NCBI GenBank assembly: GCA_033391075.1
Contig: JAWPMV010000005.1
Span: 186,001 to 250,000 of the forward strand
From: Bacteroidia bacterium
Lineage (GTDB): Bacteria > Bacteroidota > Bacteroidia > J057
Length of the DNA: 64,000 nucleotides
Direction of reading: 5' to 3'
Shown in pieces: positions 37,195 to 45,385 of this stretch (its first letter is position 1; the number at the start of each line of letters is the position of its first letter). The translations under genes and the position numbers were made by a program. Below the pieces are notes generated by a model, which saw nothing but the letters and a program-made list of their open reading frames with translations, made no database searches and was not told the origin of the DNA.

Positions 37195-38385
37195 ATGCCT
37201 TACCTGAAACACAAAGGGGAGTATATCTTACTCCTCTTCCTCTCATTCACAGTAATCACTCCCCTATCCGTTTTTTCTCAAAATCTGGATACGCTGGTAT
37301 CTGTGGGAAAGCAAAAACTCCATTTCAATATTCAGAAAGGAAAAGGGATACCTATCCTTTTTGAATCTGGCGGAGGAAATGATGGCAGCATCTGGAATCC
37401 CTTATTAGGACCTTTGCAGGAAATAACGGGCACTAGCCTGATTACTTACGACAGGGCCGGATACGGACAAAGCAGCCTTAATCCGGATTTGCCCGATGAT
37501 GAAAAAGGCTTCATTGACCATGGAATCGATGCCTTGATGGAAGGCCTGGATAAGCTGGGCTATGATGAGGAATTGATTTTGGTTGCCCATTCTTATGGAG
37601 GATTCTATGCGGCCTATGTAGCCGCCCATTATCCCGATCGAGTCAAAGCCATTGTCCTTATAGATGTTAACCTAAAAAGCTTCTGGACCGATAAATTCCT
37701 GGAGCAAAAAAAGGCAGAATTTACCCCGGAATGGTTGGAGTATGTGAAGGGCTTAAGTCAAGGTCTTTATTATGAATGCCTTTCTCTGGAGAAGACTGTG
37801 AAAAGTGTCCGCAAATTTGATTTCCCTCCTGACATACCGATTATAGATATAGTAGCGGATAATCCTCCTGAATTTGAATTAGAAGCGGATCGGGAAAGAT
37901 GGAAAGAGCGCCACATCGAATTTGCCGCAAAACGCGATAATGTCCAGGGAATACTCGCCAATGATTGTTCTCACTATCTCCATTATGATAATCCGGCTTT
38001 GGCAATAAATAGCATTGTCAAACTGTATGCACAGCTTGATCCAAATAGTGATTCACAAGATATCCTCAGCAAAAGCCTGCAGTACAATCTGGAGCAGAGC
38101 AATACCTACCGCGAACGGGAATATGAATTTTGGCATTCAGAAAGGGACCTCAATCGATGGGGCTATGAATTGCTCAATGAAGAGGAACTGGAAAAAGCCC
38201 TGGAAATATTTAAACTCAATACCCTCCTTTTTCCCAATAGTGCGAATGTCTATGATAGCTATGGGGAGGCCCTTTTATTGGACGGAAAGCATAAGGAAGC
38301 AAGGGAGATGTATAAAAAATCCCTAGAACTCAATCCTGATAATGATCGGGCAAGGGAAATACTGGATAGCATTTCTAAAAACTGA
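37195..38385 (+). CDS. Exported alpha/beta hydrolase fused to TPR repeats
   Basis: A 396 aa protein. The ATG at 37195 gives a signal peptide ending near VFSQ; the frame is open 20 codons further, into the previous gene. The nucleophile is Ser133 in VAHSYGGF, and a His near NDCSHYLHYDNPAL fits the catalytic His. The C-terminal about 80 residues contain TPR-like repeats (KEAREMYKKSLELNPDNDRA). It may hydrolyse esters or lactones; the TPR suggests a protein partner. It is followed by a good terminator. Confidence 0.82.
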   Translation: MPYLKHKGEYILLLFLSFTVITPLSVFSQNLDTLVSVGKQKLHFNIQKGKGIPILFESGGGNDGSIWNPLLGPLQEITGTSLITYDRAGYGQSSLNPDLPDDEKGFIDHGIDALMEGLDKLGYDEELILVAHSYGGFYAAYVAAHYPDRVKAIVLIDVNLKSFWTDKFLEQKKAEFTPEWLEYVKGLSQGLYYECLSLEKTVKSVRKFDFPPDIPIIDIVADNPPEFELEADRERWKERHIEFAAKRDNVQGILANDCSHYLHYDNPALAINSIVKLYAQLDPNSDSQDILSKSLQYNLEQSNTYREREYEFWHSERDLNRWGYELLNEEELEKALEIFKLNTLLFPNSANVYDSYGEALLLDGKHKEAREMYKKSLELNPDNDRAREILDSISKN

Positions 38386-38410
38386 AACGAAATAGATGTT
38401 AATTAAGGCG

Positions 38411-38440
38411 GGGATAGCTGAATAGGGCTATCCCTTTTTT
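38411..38440 (+). terminator. Rho-independent terminator
   Basis: Stem GGGATAGC (38411-38418) and GCTATCCC (38427-38434) with an 8-nt loop, followed by seven T. It ends the transcript of the hydrolase-TPR gene. Confidence 0.9.
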
Positions 38441-38487
38441 TCTGGATTCGAAAAGCGTAATTTCATTTGGCTTTATTTGATCTCCAT

Positions 38488-40230
38488 ATGAAACTACTAC
38501 GAAGAATACTCATTGCTATATTTCTCCTCTTTAGCCTGCTATTAGGGGGCTTGGTCTTTTTTATAAAGAAAAACAGTTTTCAAGTGGAAGCCTGGGAATT
38601 CCCGGAACAAATGGAAGCTTCTGCTTCTGTGGATGCAAGACCTAATATTCTTTTATTGGTAGCTGAAGATATGAGTGATCGAGTCGGAGCTTTTAGAGAT
38701 AATGTGGCTCATACTCCTAATATTGACCGTTTAGCGGAAAAGGGAGTTCGCTTTCCCAATACCTTCACTACCGCAGGCGTATGTTCGCCAAGTAGAGCTG
38801 CCCTGATCACGGGTATGATGCAAACCCAAATTGCTTCCCATCATATGCGGACCGGAAGCAGACCCGAAGGTGCTTATACCTCTGTTCCGCCTCCTGAGGT
38901 AAAAGCTTTCCCCGAACTCCTACGCAAAGCCGGCTACTTCACTTTCAATACTGCCAAGCAGGACTACCAATTTAGCGGGGCTTTCCCTGGCTCGGGCCCT
39001 TTCACTATTTGGGATGAAGAAAATGAGAGCAAGCTCTGGAGGAATCGAGAAACAGGCCAGCCTTTTTTTGGGATGATGAATTTCATGGAGACGCATGAAA
39101 CAGGTCTTTTCGCTCCATTAGGTACAAAGCCTCATGGAGCCATGCATTTGGGAATACAGCTTTTTCGAAAACTGAGTAGCCAGGAAGCTGTCGTCCAAAC
39201 CGATCCTGCTAAAGTGGAACTCCCGCCCTATTTCCCCGATACAGAAATCGTAAGAAAAGATATCGCCAAACACTATAACAATATATCTGCTATGGATGCG
39301 ATTGTAGGAGATATTTTGGATAAGCTTGAGAAAGATGGCCTGACTGATAATACCATTATCATCTGGACAACGGATCATGGCGATTGTTTACCCCGATCTA
39401 AGCGAGAATTATATGATTCCGGTATCAAAGTGCCCATGATCGTTTATGTCCCTCCCCGATGGAGGAATGAGGGCTATCAGGCGGGAGGTATAGATTCTAG
39501 TCTGGTCAGTTTTATCGATCTGGCTCCCAGTATCCTGAAAATGGCTGATGCAGCTGTCCCTGATTTTATCGAAGGACAGGATTTCCTTTCGCCCGATACC
39601 TCCAGAACCTATATCCTGGCAGCCAGAGATAGAATTGATGAAGTTCCCGATCGACAAAGGGCTATCCGCGATAAACGCTTTAAGTATATCCGCAGTTGGC
39701 ATCCGGAACAGGAAGGAGGACATCCTCTTGCATTTAGGGATAATCTCGACATCATGAGGGAGTTATGGCAACTCAAAGATGCCGGAAAATTGAATGCGGA
39801 GCAATTGCGTTGGTTTGAGGCGCCGGGTGAGGAAAGACTTTTCGATACCTGGACGGATCCTTTTGAACTAAAGGATTTGAGTCAGGATACTGCTTACCAG
39901 GAGGATTTGCATCGACTCAGAAGCGCACTTAAGGAATACCTGGCAAGCCATAAAGACTGGGGAGAAATCGCAGAGGGAGATATGGTAGAGGAATTTCATC
40001 CCGGAGGAAAAACTCCCAAAACCAAAGCTCCCCTTATTCAAGAGGATGGAGGTAAAATCACCATCGAATCATCCATTGAGGGAGCCTCTATCGCCTATAG
40101 AATCAATGAAGGAAAATGGAAGCTCTATCATGAAGCGCTGAATATGGAAGGAGTTACTAAAATTATGGCTAAAGCCGTAAGATATGGTTGGGAGGAAAGT
40201 GAGGAAATACAATTAGAAGTGGGAAAATAG
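38488..40230 (+). CDS. Sulfatase (heparan N-sulfatase-like)
   Basis: A 580 aa sulfatase. The ATG at 38488 gives a basic N-terminus and one membrane segment (ILIAIFLLFSLLLGGLVFF); a TTG seven codons upstream is also in frame. The catalytic site is Cys99-S-P-S-R, followed by AALITG. The metal block is NILLLVAEDMSD, and IWTTDHGD lies further on. The arrangement with CSPSRAALITGM and TSGVCSPS-like context resembles sulfamidases. About 60 C-terminal residues form an extra beta-sandwich like the chitobiase C-terminal domain (STIEGASIAYRINEGKWKLY). It would need formylglycine maturation. Confidence 0.88.
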   Translation: MKLLRRILIAIFLLFSLLLGGLVFFIKKNSFQVEAWEFPEQMEASASVDARPNILLLVAEDMSDRVGAFRDNVAHTPNIDRLAEKGVRFPNTFTTAGVCSPSRAALITGMMQTQIASHHMRTGSRPEGAYTSVPPPEVKAFPELLRKAGYFTFNTAKQDYQFSGAFPGSGPFTIWDEENESKLWRNRETGQPFFGMMNFMETHETGLFAPLGTKPHGAMHLGIQLFRKLSSQEAVVQTDPAKVELPPYFPDTEIVRKDIAKHYNNISAMDAIVGDILDKLEKDGLTDNTIIIWTTDHGDCLPRSKRELYDSGIKVPMIVYVPPRWRNEGYQAGGIDSSLVSFIDLAPSILKMADAAVPDFIEGQDFLSPDTSRTYILAARDRIDEVPDRQRAIRDKRFKYIRSWHPEQEGGHPLAFRDNLDIMRELWQLKDAGKLNAEQLRWFEAPGEERLFDTWTDPFELKDLSQDTAYQEDLHRLRSALKEYLASHKDWGEIAEGDMVEEFHPGGKTPKTKAPLIQEDGGKITIESSIEGASIAYRINEGKWKLYHEALNMEGVTKIMAKAVRYGWEESEEIQLEVGK

Positions 40231-40310
40231 AAGCGCCGTAAGATTCATTTCAAACTTTAGGATAGAGGACTTAATCTTTAGGATACAGTTTTCAAGAAAG
40301 TTTACATACC

Positions 40311-40760
40311 ATGAAGCCAGAAGTCATTTTCCTAAGCGTTTTTTTACTCGTGCTTGGATATATTTTATTCCAATTTTACCGTTTAAGTAAGAAAGCCAGC
40401 GCCGTCACCTTCCCTGATTTAGAGAGTGTAAGGGTCTTATATCGAGATAAAAGAGGCTCAGGTCAATCCGACAAAGATTGGCAGGCAAAAATGGGATCTG
40501 CTGACAAAACATTGGAAATAGTCCTTACCGAAGATGAACTCTGGATTCGGGGACCTAAAATGTTCGCATTTATCGCTGAAAAGATTGATCTATTTCATCG
40601 AATACCCATTGGCAAAATTTCAAAAGTGGAGAGAAAAAGAAAAGTAATTAAGATTTGCTTTTCTTTGGATCAAGGGGCTAGCAGAACCCTTTCGATCAGG
40701 ACAGCTGATCCCGATGAATTTATTGCTTTGCTGAATAAACAAAGAGGTCATGCAAATTGA
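40311..40760 (+). CDS. Membrane-anchored PH-like protein
   Basis: A 149 aa protein with an N-terminal membrane helix (VIFLSVFLLVLGYILFQFY), then a soluble domain (EIVLTEDELWIRGPKMFAFIAEKIDLFHRIPIGKISKVE split as the central part) resembling bacterial PH domains. Overlaps the next gene by 11 bp. Function unknown. Confidence 0.55.
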   Translation: MKPEVIFLSVFLLVLGYILFQFYRLSKKASAVTFPDLESVRVLYRDKRGSGQSDKDWQAKMGSADKTLEIVLTEDELWIRGPKMFAFIAEKIDLFHRIPIGKISKVERKRKVIKICFSLDQGASRTLSIRTADPDEFIALLNKQRGHAN

Positions 40761-41277
40761 AGATTTTCTCCTCTATAGTATTATTAGCGCCCTTATATTT
40801 ATCGTCTATTCCTTTGTGAATAAAGGGAGTAAAAAGGAATTGGAGCTAAATCCTGATGGTTCGGGCCTTTTGCGTATGCACGCTTTTTACAGAGTCATTG
40901 GATATCTCGCTCTACTTATGACCTTAATCCTTTCCATAGGTATTCTCTTGAATGAAGAAGATGCTATTTTGATCGTATTTTTCTGCTGGTTAATTTTTGG
41001 AGGTATGGGAGTCTACCTGCTGATGTGGTATTACAAACATGAAGTTAGCTTTGACAATGATCAGATTCAGGTACATAGCTACTTGGGCAAAAGTCAGGAA
41101 TTGAAATGGTCCGAAATCGAAGAAGTAGGTTTCTCTCCCCTTTCCGGATTGCTAAAAATGAAAGGCAAAGGAAAAGTGCTCAAATTGCATCAACATTTGC
41201 TAGGCTTGAGTACTCTTTTAGATGTAATGGAGAAACAAACTCCTTTTAGCAAAACCGAGCTAAATTTTCCTCAATAG
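40750..41277 (+). CDS. Membrane protein with PH-like domain
   Basis: A 175 aa protein with three membrane helices (residues about 8-24, 47-68, 74-95) and a C-terminal beta-rich segment (EVSFDNDQIQVHSYLGKSQ, then LKWSEIEEVGFSP) that fits a bacterial PH domain. It is translationally coupled to the preceding gene and 15 bp from the following lipoprotein. Confidence 0.55.
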   Translation: MQIEDFLLYSIISALIFIVYSFVNKGSKKELELNPDGSGLLRMHAFYRVIGYLALLMTLILSIGILLNEEDAILIVFFCWLIFGGMGVYLLMWYYKHEVSFDNDQIQVHSYLGKSQELKWSEIEEVGFSPLSGLLKMKGKGKVLKLHQHLLGLSTLLDVMEKQTPFSKTELNFPQ

Positions 41278-41292
41278 AAATACAACAAAACC

Positions 41293-42027
41293 ATGAAATA
41301 CACATTCCCTTTTCTTTTACTCTATGTACTAGTCCTTTTCGGCTGCAGTTCGGAAGGCTCCTATGAATATCGAAATCCGGATAAACTGGATTGGGTCTAC
41401 AGGGTTTATACCTACCAGGAAAAATTTCGTCCGGGCTCATGGTCTAGTTTCAATTACAAGGGAAGTTTGAGTTCTGGCTTGGAAAAGTACCTGGCTTCCA
41501 TTGATCAAAAAGAATTTGAAGCCTATATACACGAAAGTAAATCCGACAGCTTATATCAGGATTGGGGGATTTATGAACAAAATGGAGAACAAGAAGACAC
41601 CCTGTTTCATGCGCGAATCAGTCCTGTACTCTCTCGCATTGGAGATTATGGAAAGGAAGCATGGCTTATAAGTTCGGTGAAATGCAGCTGGAAGAAAAGC
41701 TGGAAGCTAAGGGCTTTTGACATCAAACCATTTGTAGGTCTTTCTTATTATAGCTCCCTCTATGGACCTGGCCATGAAGACAATGATATTACCTCCCATA
41801 TGATCATGGAAATTAAAATAGATGATTCTGATTTTTGGAACCACCTCAGCTATGGATTTCGTGGGGATATGGAATTTCGGTCCGCCAAAGAAGGATGGAC
41901 TATCTATAAGGATGAATATAATCTGTTCATAGCGGAAGGAAAAAATCAGGAAAATTTTGAGAATCTATTCGAAGAATCCTGGCAGACACGAGCAAGAGGG
42001 AATATTTTTCCTGAATTAAGCTATTAA
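41293..42027 (+). CDS. Lipoprotein, tandem paralogue A
   Basis: A 244 aa lipoprotein (signal YVLVLFGCSS, Cys near residue 17). The mature part shares many blocks with the next gene: GSYEYR, LYQDWGIYE, EDTLF, SRIG, KKSWKL, FDIKPFV and RARGNIF. No known domain. It belongs to a four-gene cassette with two PH-like membrane proteins. It probably sits in the periplasm or on the outer membrane. Confidence 0.7.
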   Translation: MKYTFPFLLLYVLVLFGCSSEGSYEYRNPDKLDWVYRVYTYQEKFRPGSWSSFNYKGSLSSGLEKYLASIDQKEFEAYIHESKSDSLYQDWGIYEQNGEQEDTLFHARISPVLSRIGDYGKEAWLISSVKCSWKKSWKLRAFDIKPFVGLSYYSSLYGPGHEDNDITSHMIMEIKIDDSDFWNHLSYGFRGDMEFRSAKEGWTIYKDEYNLFIAEGKNQENFENLFEESWQTRARGNIFPELSY

Positions 42028-42075
42028 GCTAGATGGAATGGATTTAGTAAAATTTTCATCCAGTTAAAATCAATC

Positions 42076-42810
42076 ATGAAAAAACTTATCTATTACCTTC
42101 CTTTGATCATTTTGGTAAGTTCAGGATGTGGAAAAAGTGGCTCTTATGAATACCGTCAATACGAGGACCTGGATCATGCTTATCGAGTGCTGAAAGGCGT
42201 AGAAGAAAAGCAATTGTCAGGATCAAGCATTTCCAATCGTAATCCAGGAGTAGATCAATTGATGAAGGAAAAAATCGCTACATCCAGTAAAGGGCTATTG
42301 TCAACTCCGATTCTTGAAACTCAAAAAGATAGTTTATTTGAAGACTGGGGAATTTATGAGCGCAAGTCCGACAATTCAGAAGATACCTTGTTTTTTGTAT
42401 CCCTGATTCCAAAAATTTCAAGAATAGGCGAAGAAAGTGATGAGATTTGGGTAATAGAATCCGTCTCATGTAAATGGTGGAAAAGCTGGAGAATCCAGGG
42501 ATTTGATTTAAGGCCTTTTGTGGATTTAAGATATATGAATGCGAATTTTGAACCGGATTTTGACGATGAGCGCATCAATTCAGATTTCATGCTTCAAATC
42601 CTAATCGATCAATCAAGTCTCTTGCACAGTAAGCAATCTTTCATTTATGGACGAGGCGTGATGGATTCCAGACGTAGGTATTGGATTGAAAGTTTCTCAG
42701 ATGGTCTATTCGCCAGTCTTGATGCTAAGTCAACAGCTTTGCCCCTTTTAATGGATGAAAATTGGGAAATACGATCAAGAGGAAATGTATTTCAAGGATT
42801 AAATCGATAA
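42076..42810 (+). CDS. Lipoprotein, tandem paralogue B
   Basis: A 244 aa lipoprotein (signal ending SSGCGK) with the same length and block order as its neighbour: GSYEYR, LFEDWGIYE, EDTLF, SRIG, WKSWRI, FDLRPFV and RSRGNVF. The two genes are clearly duplicates that have diverged. Function unknown. Confidence 0.7.
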   Translation: MKKLIYYLPLIILVSSGCGKSGSYEYRQYEDLDHAYRVLKGVEEKQLSGSSISNRNPGVDQLMKEKIATSSKGLLSTPILETQKDSLFEDWGIYERKSDNSEDTLFFVSLIPKISRIGEESDEIWVIESVSCKWWKSWRIQGFDLRPFVDLRYMNANFEPDFDDERINSDFMLQILIDQSSLLHSKQSFIYGRGVMDSRRRYWIESFSDGLFASLDAKSTALPLLMDENWEIRSRGNVFQGLNR

Positions 42811-42845
42811 CTATTAAGTTCTAGCAATCATTAACAAATAGGATC

Positions 42846-43037
42846 ATGAACAAAGCGAACGTACTACAAATCATTGCCCTTATCTTACTCGTACTAGGAG
42901 GATATATTCTATACGAAAGACTTACCGCCGAAGAAGTAAATGCCTCTTTCCTTTCGGGCATCGCTCCTATTATCATGGCAATCGCACTATTTATTATTTC
43001 TAAATCCAAGTCTTTTAAAGGGGAACAGGATTCCTGA
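42846..43037 (+). CDS. Small membrane protein
   Basis: A 63 aa protein with two membrane segments (VLQIIALILLVLGGYILYERL and SGIAPIIMAIALFIIS) and a charged tail. No family recognised. It lies 35 bp after the second lipoprotein and may end that operon. Confidence 0.6.
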   Translation: MNKANVLQIIALILLVLGGYILYERLTAEEVNASFLSGIAPIIMAIALFIISKSKSFKGEQDS

Positions 43038-43091
43038 CAAAATCTTGATTTATCTTCTTTAACTAAAGAGGGATATTTCGCTAATAATCAA

Positions 43092-43132
43092 AAGGATAAG
43101 GGCAAAGAGCTGGAGTTATCCTTGCTTTGCCC
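43092..43132. promoter_or_regulatory. Crossed inverted repeats (possible pseudoknot or RNA switch)
   Basis: Two perfect 8-bp inverted repeats interlock. AAGGATAA (43092-43099) pairs with TTATCCTT (43116-43123), and GGGCAAAG (43100-43107) pairs with CTTTGCCC (43125-43132). Both can be satisfied as a pseudoknot or as alternatives. The plus strand is followed by an A-run, not a T-run. Confidence 0.5.
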
Positions 43133-43241
43133 TAAAAAAAATCTACAGTCGATTATTAGGTCGTATAATTAGGCATTATCGATGATGGTTTATTCCTGAT
43201 AGAGGAAGTAGGAAGAAAAGATCCCTAAACTTGTGTTAAAT

Positions 43242-43757
43242 ATGCTGGCAGAAAAAGATTGTCCCCGGGAGCAGCGATTCTTATTCACTGACATTCACTT
43301 TGGAAGCACTGCCCTGGATCATTGGAAAGCTAAATGCAGGGAAAATCTGTCAAAAGGTCTATTCAAGGAAACAGCCTTGACCCAAAAGTATCTGAACTGG
43401 GAAGCTTCGGGAAAGGAAATTGCTCTTTTCACCCATTATGCCTATGCCGATCTCAAAATTCCTAAGTCTTTTTCCTGTGTGTTTGACTTAAAAAATCCTG
43501 AAAGAGTAGAAAGGACCGATCTAAGTCTTGAACAATCCATGTATGAAGCCTGGTATCCTGTTGACTACCTCGATCATGGTCATAAGCACTTATGCATCTT
43601 TAAGTTTCAGAGTCAAATACCAGCTATCCTAAATGAAATCGAAAATTTAGAGCAAGAAATACGAAAACGGGAAGCCACAGGCTTAACAGTCGGTATCTGT
43701 CAATGGGAGGATTTCCCTTTGATAAAAAAGTCCCTGGAAGACACGAGCCAGAAATAA
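43242..43757 (+). CDS. Hypothetical soluble protein
   Basis: A 171 aa protein from the ATG at 43242; a GTG at 43233 is in frame. It has no signal peptide and is aromatic-rich (LSLEQSMYEAWYPVDYLDHGH). The C-terminus has a possible coiled coil (LNEIENLEQEIRKRE). I do not recognise the family. It lies 59 bp before a lipoprotein gene. Confidence 0.55.
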   Translation: MLAEKDCPREQRFLFTDIHFGSTALDHWKAKCRENLSKGLFKETALTQKYLNWEASGKEIALFTHYAYADLKIPKSFSCVFDLKNPERVERTDLSLEQSMYEAWYPVDYLDHGHKHLCIFKFQSQIPAILNEIENLEQEIRKREATGLTVGICQWEDFPLIKKSLEDTSQK

Positions 43758-43816
43758 GAAAACTTTATCTGAGTCTATGGGTTAAGTATGCTCAGCTCAG
43801 TCAAAACCTCGACAAG

Positions 43817-44224
43817 ATGAAACTTCTAAAAATCCCCTTTATACTCCTGGTTCTGCTGATTCTTTTTTCTTGTGGCAATAAACAGGAGAGCTCTATATAC
43901 GAATCCAGCATTCCCATTACAGATATTCGCAAAGTTGGAAGTTCGCAATCTGACTTACAAAGCCATCAGCCTGGTGAGGTTCAGATTTTCAGGGAAATCA
44001 AAGGATTTGAAGGTTATGGAGTAGTCTATTATCATGATGTCAGCGGCGCACTCAGGGCTTATAGAGCTTTCCAGGGCAGCAATCAGGATTTTGACCGGGC
44101 AAATTATGAATGGACCAGTGATACCAGTCTGGCCATTACCTTACTCAATACCAGCACCCAAAAACAATTGTCTTTTCGAGTGTTTGGAAATGGAAATCGC
44201 TCCGGTATGAGCGCAGCTGAATAA
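43817..44224 (+). CDS. Small lipoprotein
   Basis: A 135 aa protein. The ATG at 43817 gives a lipoprotein signal (ILLVLLILFSCGN); the frame is open upstream for 38 codons but these overlap the previous gene. No domain recognised; YGVVYYHDVSGALRAYRAF suggests a beta-rich fold. The stop lies 2 bp before the CIA30 gene, so they are probably co-transcribed. Confidence 0.6.
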   Translation: MKLLKIPFILLVLLILFSCGNKQESSIYESSIPITDIRKVGSSQSDLQSHQPGEVQIFREIKGFEGYGVVYYHDVSGALRAYRAFQGSNQDFDRANYEWTSDTSLAITLLNTSTQKQLSFRVFGNGNRSGMSAAE

Positions 44225-44226
44225 TT

Positions 44227-44775
44227 ATGCTAGTAAAAGTTTTTCTTCCCCTTATTCTCTTCTTTTCCGTGACAACAGATGCCCCTTATAAAATAAACTT
44301 CGGCCAAAAGCTTGACGGTCAAAAGTGGAGAGTAATCAACGATGGGGTCATGGGAGGGCTTTCTCAGGGTTCCGCCTACCTCACTGAGGAAGGTTTGAAA
44401 TTCAGCGGTAGGATTTCCCTCGATAATAATGGAGGTTTTGCTTCCCTGAGAAGTCCTTACCAGAATATGGATCTCCGAGCTTTTAAGGAAGTTCGTATCC
44501 GGTATCGGACGAAAGGATTGAAGTTGGGATTCCGCTTGGAGCTCAATCGAGCCTTCTACCTCCCCTATTACAAAAGCAATCTCAGGCAAAGCGATGGAGA
44601 ATGGATTACCCAAGTCATCCCGCTCAAAGAGTTCGAAGAATATCGTTTGGGAAAGCAAACGGGTGCTAGAATTAGTTCCTCAGAGCTTGCTCGTATTATT
44701 CGGATCGGTTTTATCTGCGCAGAGAAAAGAGAAGGAGATTTTGAAATCGAAATTGACTCCATCGAATTCCGCTAA
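44227..44775 (+). CDS. CIA30 family protein
   Basis: A 182 aa protein matching the complex I intermediate-associated protein 30 family by WRVINDGVMGGLSQG, FSGRISLDNNGGFASLRS and the C-terminal IRIGFICAEKREGDFEIEIDSIEF block. Bacterial members are beta-sandwich proteins of unclear role. A hydrophobic N-terminus (VFLPLILFFSVTTDA) suggests export. It follows the lipoprotein gene by 2 bp. Confidence 0.82.
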   Translation: MLVKVFLPLILFFSVTTDAPYKINFGQKLDGQKWRVINDGVMGGLSQGSAYLTEEGLKFSGRISLDNNGGFASLRSPYQNMDLRAFKEVRIRYRTKGLKLGFRLELNRAFYLPYYKSNLRQSDGEWITQVIPLKEFEEYRLGKQTGARISSSELARIIRIGFICAEKREGDFEIEIDSIEFR

Positions 44776-44893
44776 ATTGCTATTAGCACTAAGGTATTTC
44801 ATCCCAATGGCCTTAAATTCCTCCGCTCACGAAAATTAATTTCACTTTTTGTGTAATTTTTTCTGATTCCAGCCACTAAACAGAAAAAAGAGT

Positions 44894-45385
44894 GTGAGCA
44901 GCGACTTTTATCAGGCTTCTATTTTACCCTATGCCGGCATCATCATCAAGATCTGTCGGGCATATACCCATAGCCAGGCTGACTTTGAAGATTATTACCA
45001 GGAGGTATGCCTGCAAATCTGGAGAAGCAAGGATAGCTTTAAAGGCGATTCCACTTGGTCGACCTGGATTTACAGGCTGAGCCTGAATGTTTGCCTCACC
45101 CTTTTAAGAAAGGACAAAAAGAACCAACACATAGTTACTGCTGAGACCCTGCCTGCCGAGCAAAAGGAGGAGAAGGCTGCTTTTTCGGATGAGGATCTCA
45201 ATCAACTCTATCGGGCCATCAGACAACTGAAGGAGATAGATCGGGCTGTCATTCTCTTATACCTGGAAGAAAAATCCTATCAGGAAATCGCCGAGATCAT
45301 GGGTACCAATGCAAATAATGTGGGGGTGCGAATCAAACGAATTAAAGAAAGACTAAAGAAAATGCTTTATGGAAAAGTCTATTGA
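44894..45385 (+). CDS. ECF-type RNA polymerase sigma factor
   Basis: A 163 aa sigma-70 factor with a GTG start. Region 2 is HSQADFEDYYQEVCLQIW (RpoD-like -10 contact), and region 4 is LYLEEKSYQEIAEIMGTNANNVGVRIKRIKERL (helix-turn-helix for the -35 element) split here by its two motifs. It overlaps the following membrane protein by 17 bp. That protein is the natural candidate to control it. Confidence 0.92.
   Translation: MSSDFYQASILPYAGIIIKICRAYTHSQADFEDYYQEVCLQIWRSKDSFKGDSTWSTWIYRLSLNVCLTLLRKDKKNQHIVTAETLPAEQKEEKAAFSDEDLNQLYRAIRQLKEIDRAVILLYLEEKSYQEIAEIMGTNANNVGVRIKRIKERLKKMLYGKVY

Noticed and set aside
38467-38487. TTG start upstream of the second sulfatase
   Set aside because: The ATG at 38488 gives a normal membrane-anchor N-terminus, and the upstream codons overlap the likely promoter region.
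41293-42810. Tandem lipoproteins considered as SusD-like or immunity proteins
   Set aside because: No SusC-type receptor or toxin gene is adjacent and the motifs do not match either family.
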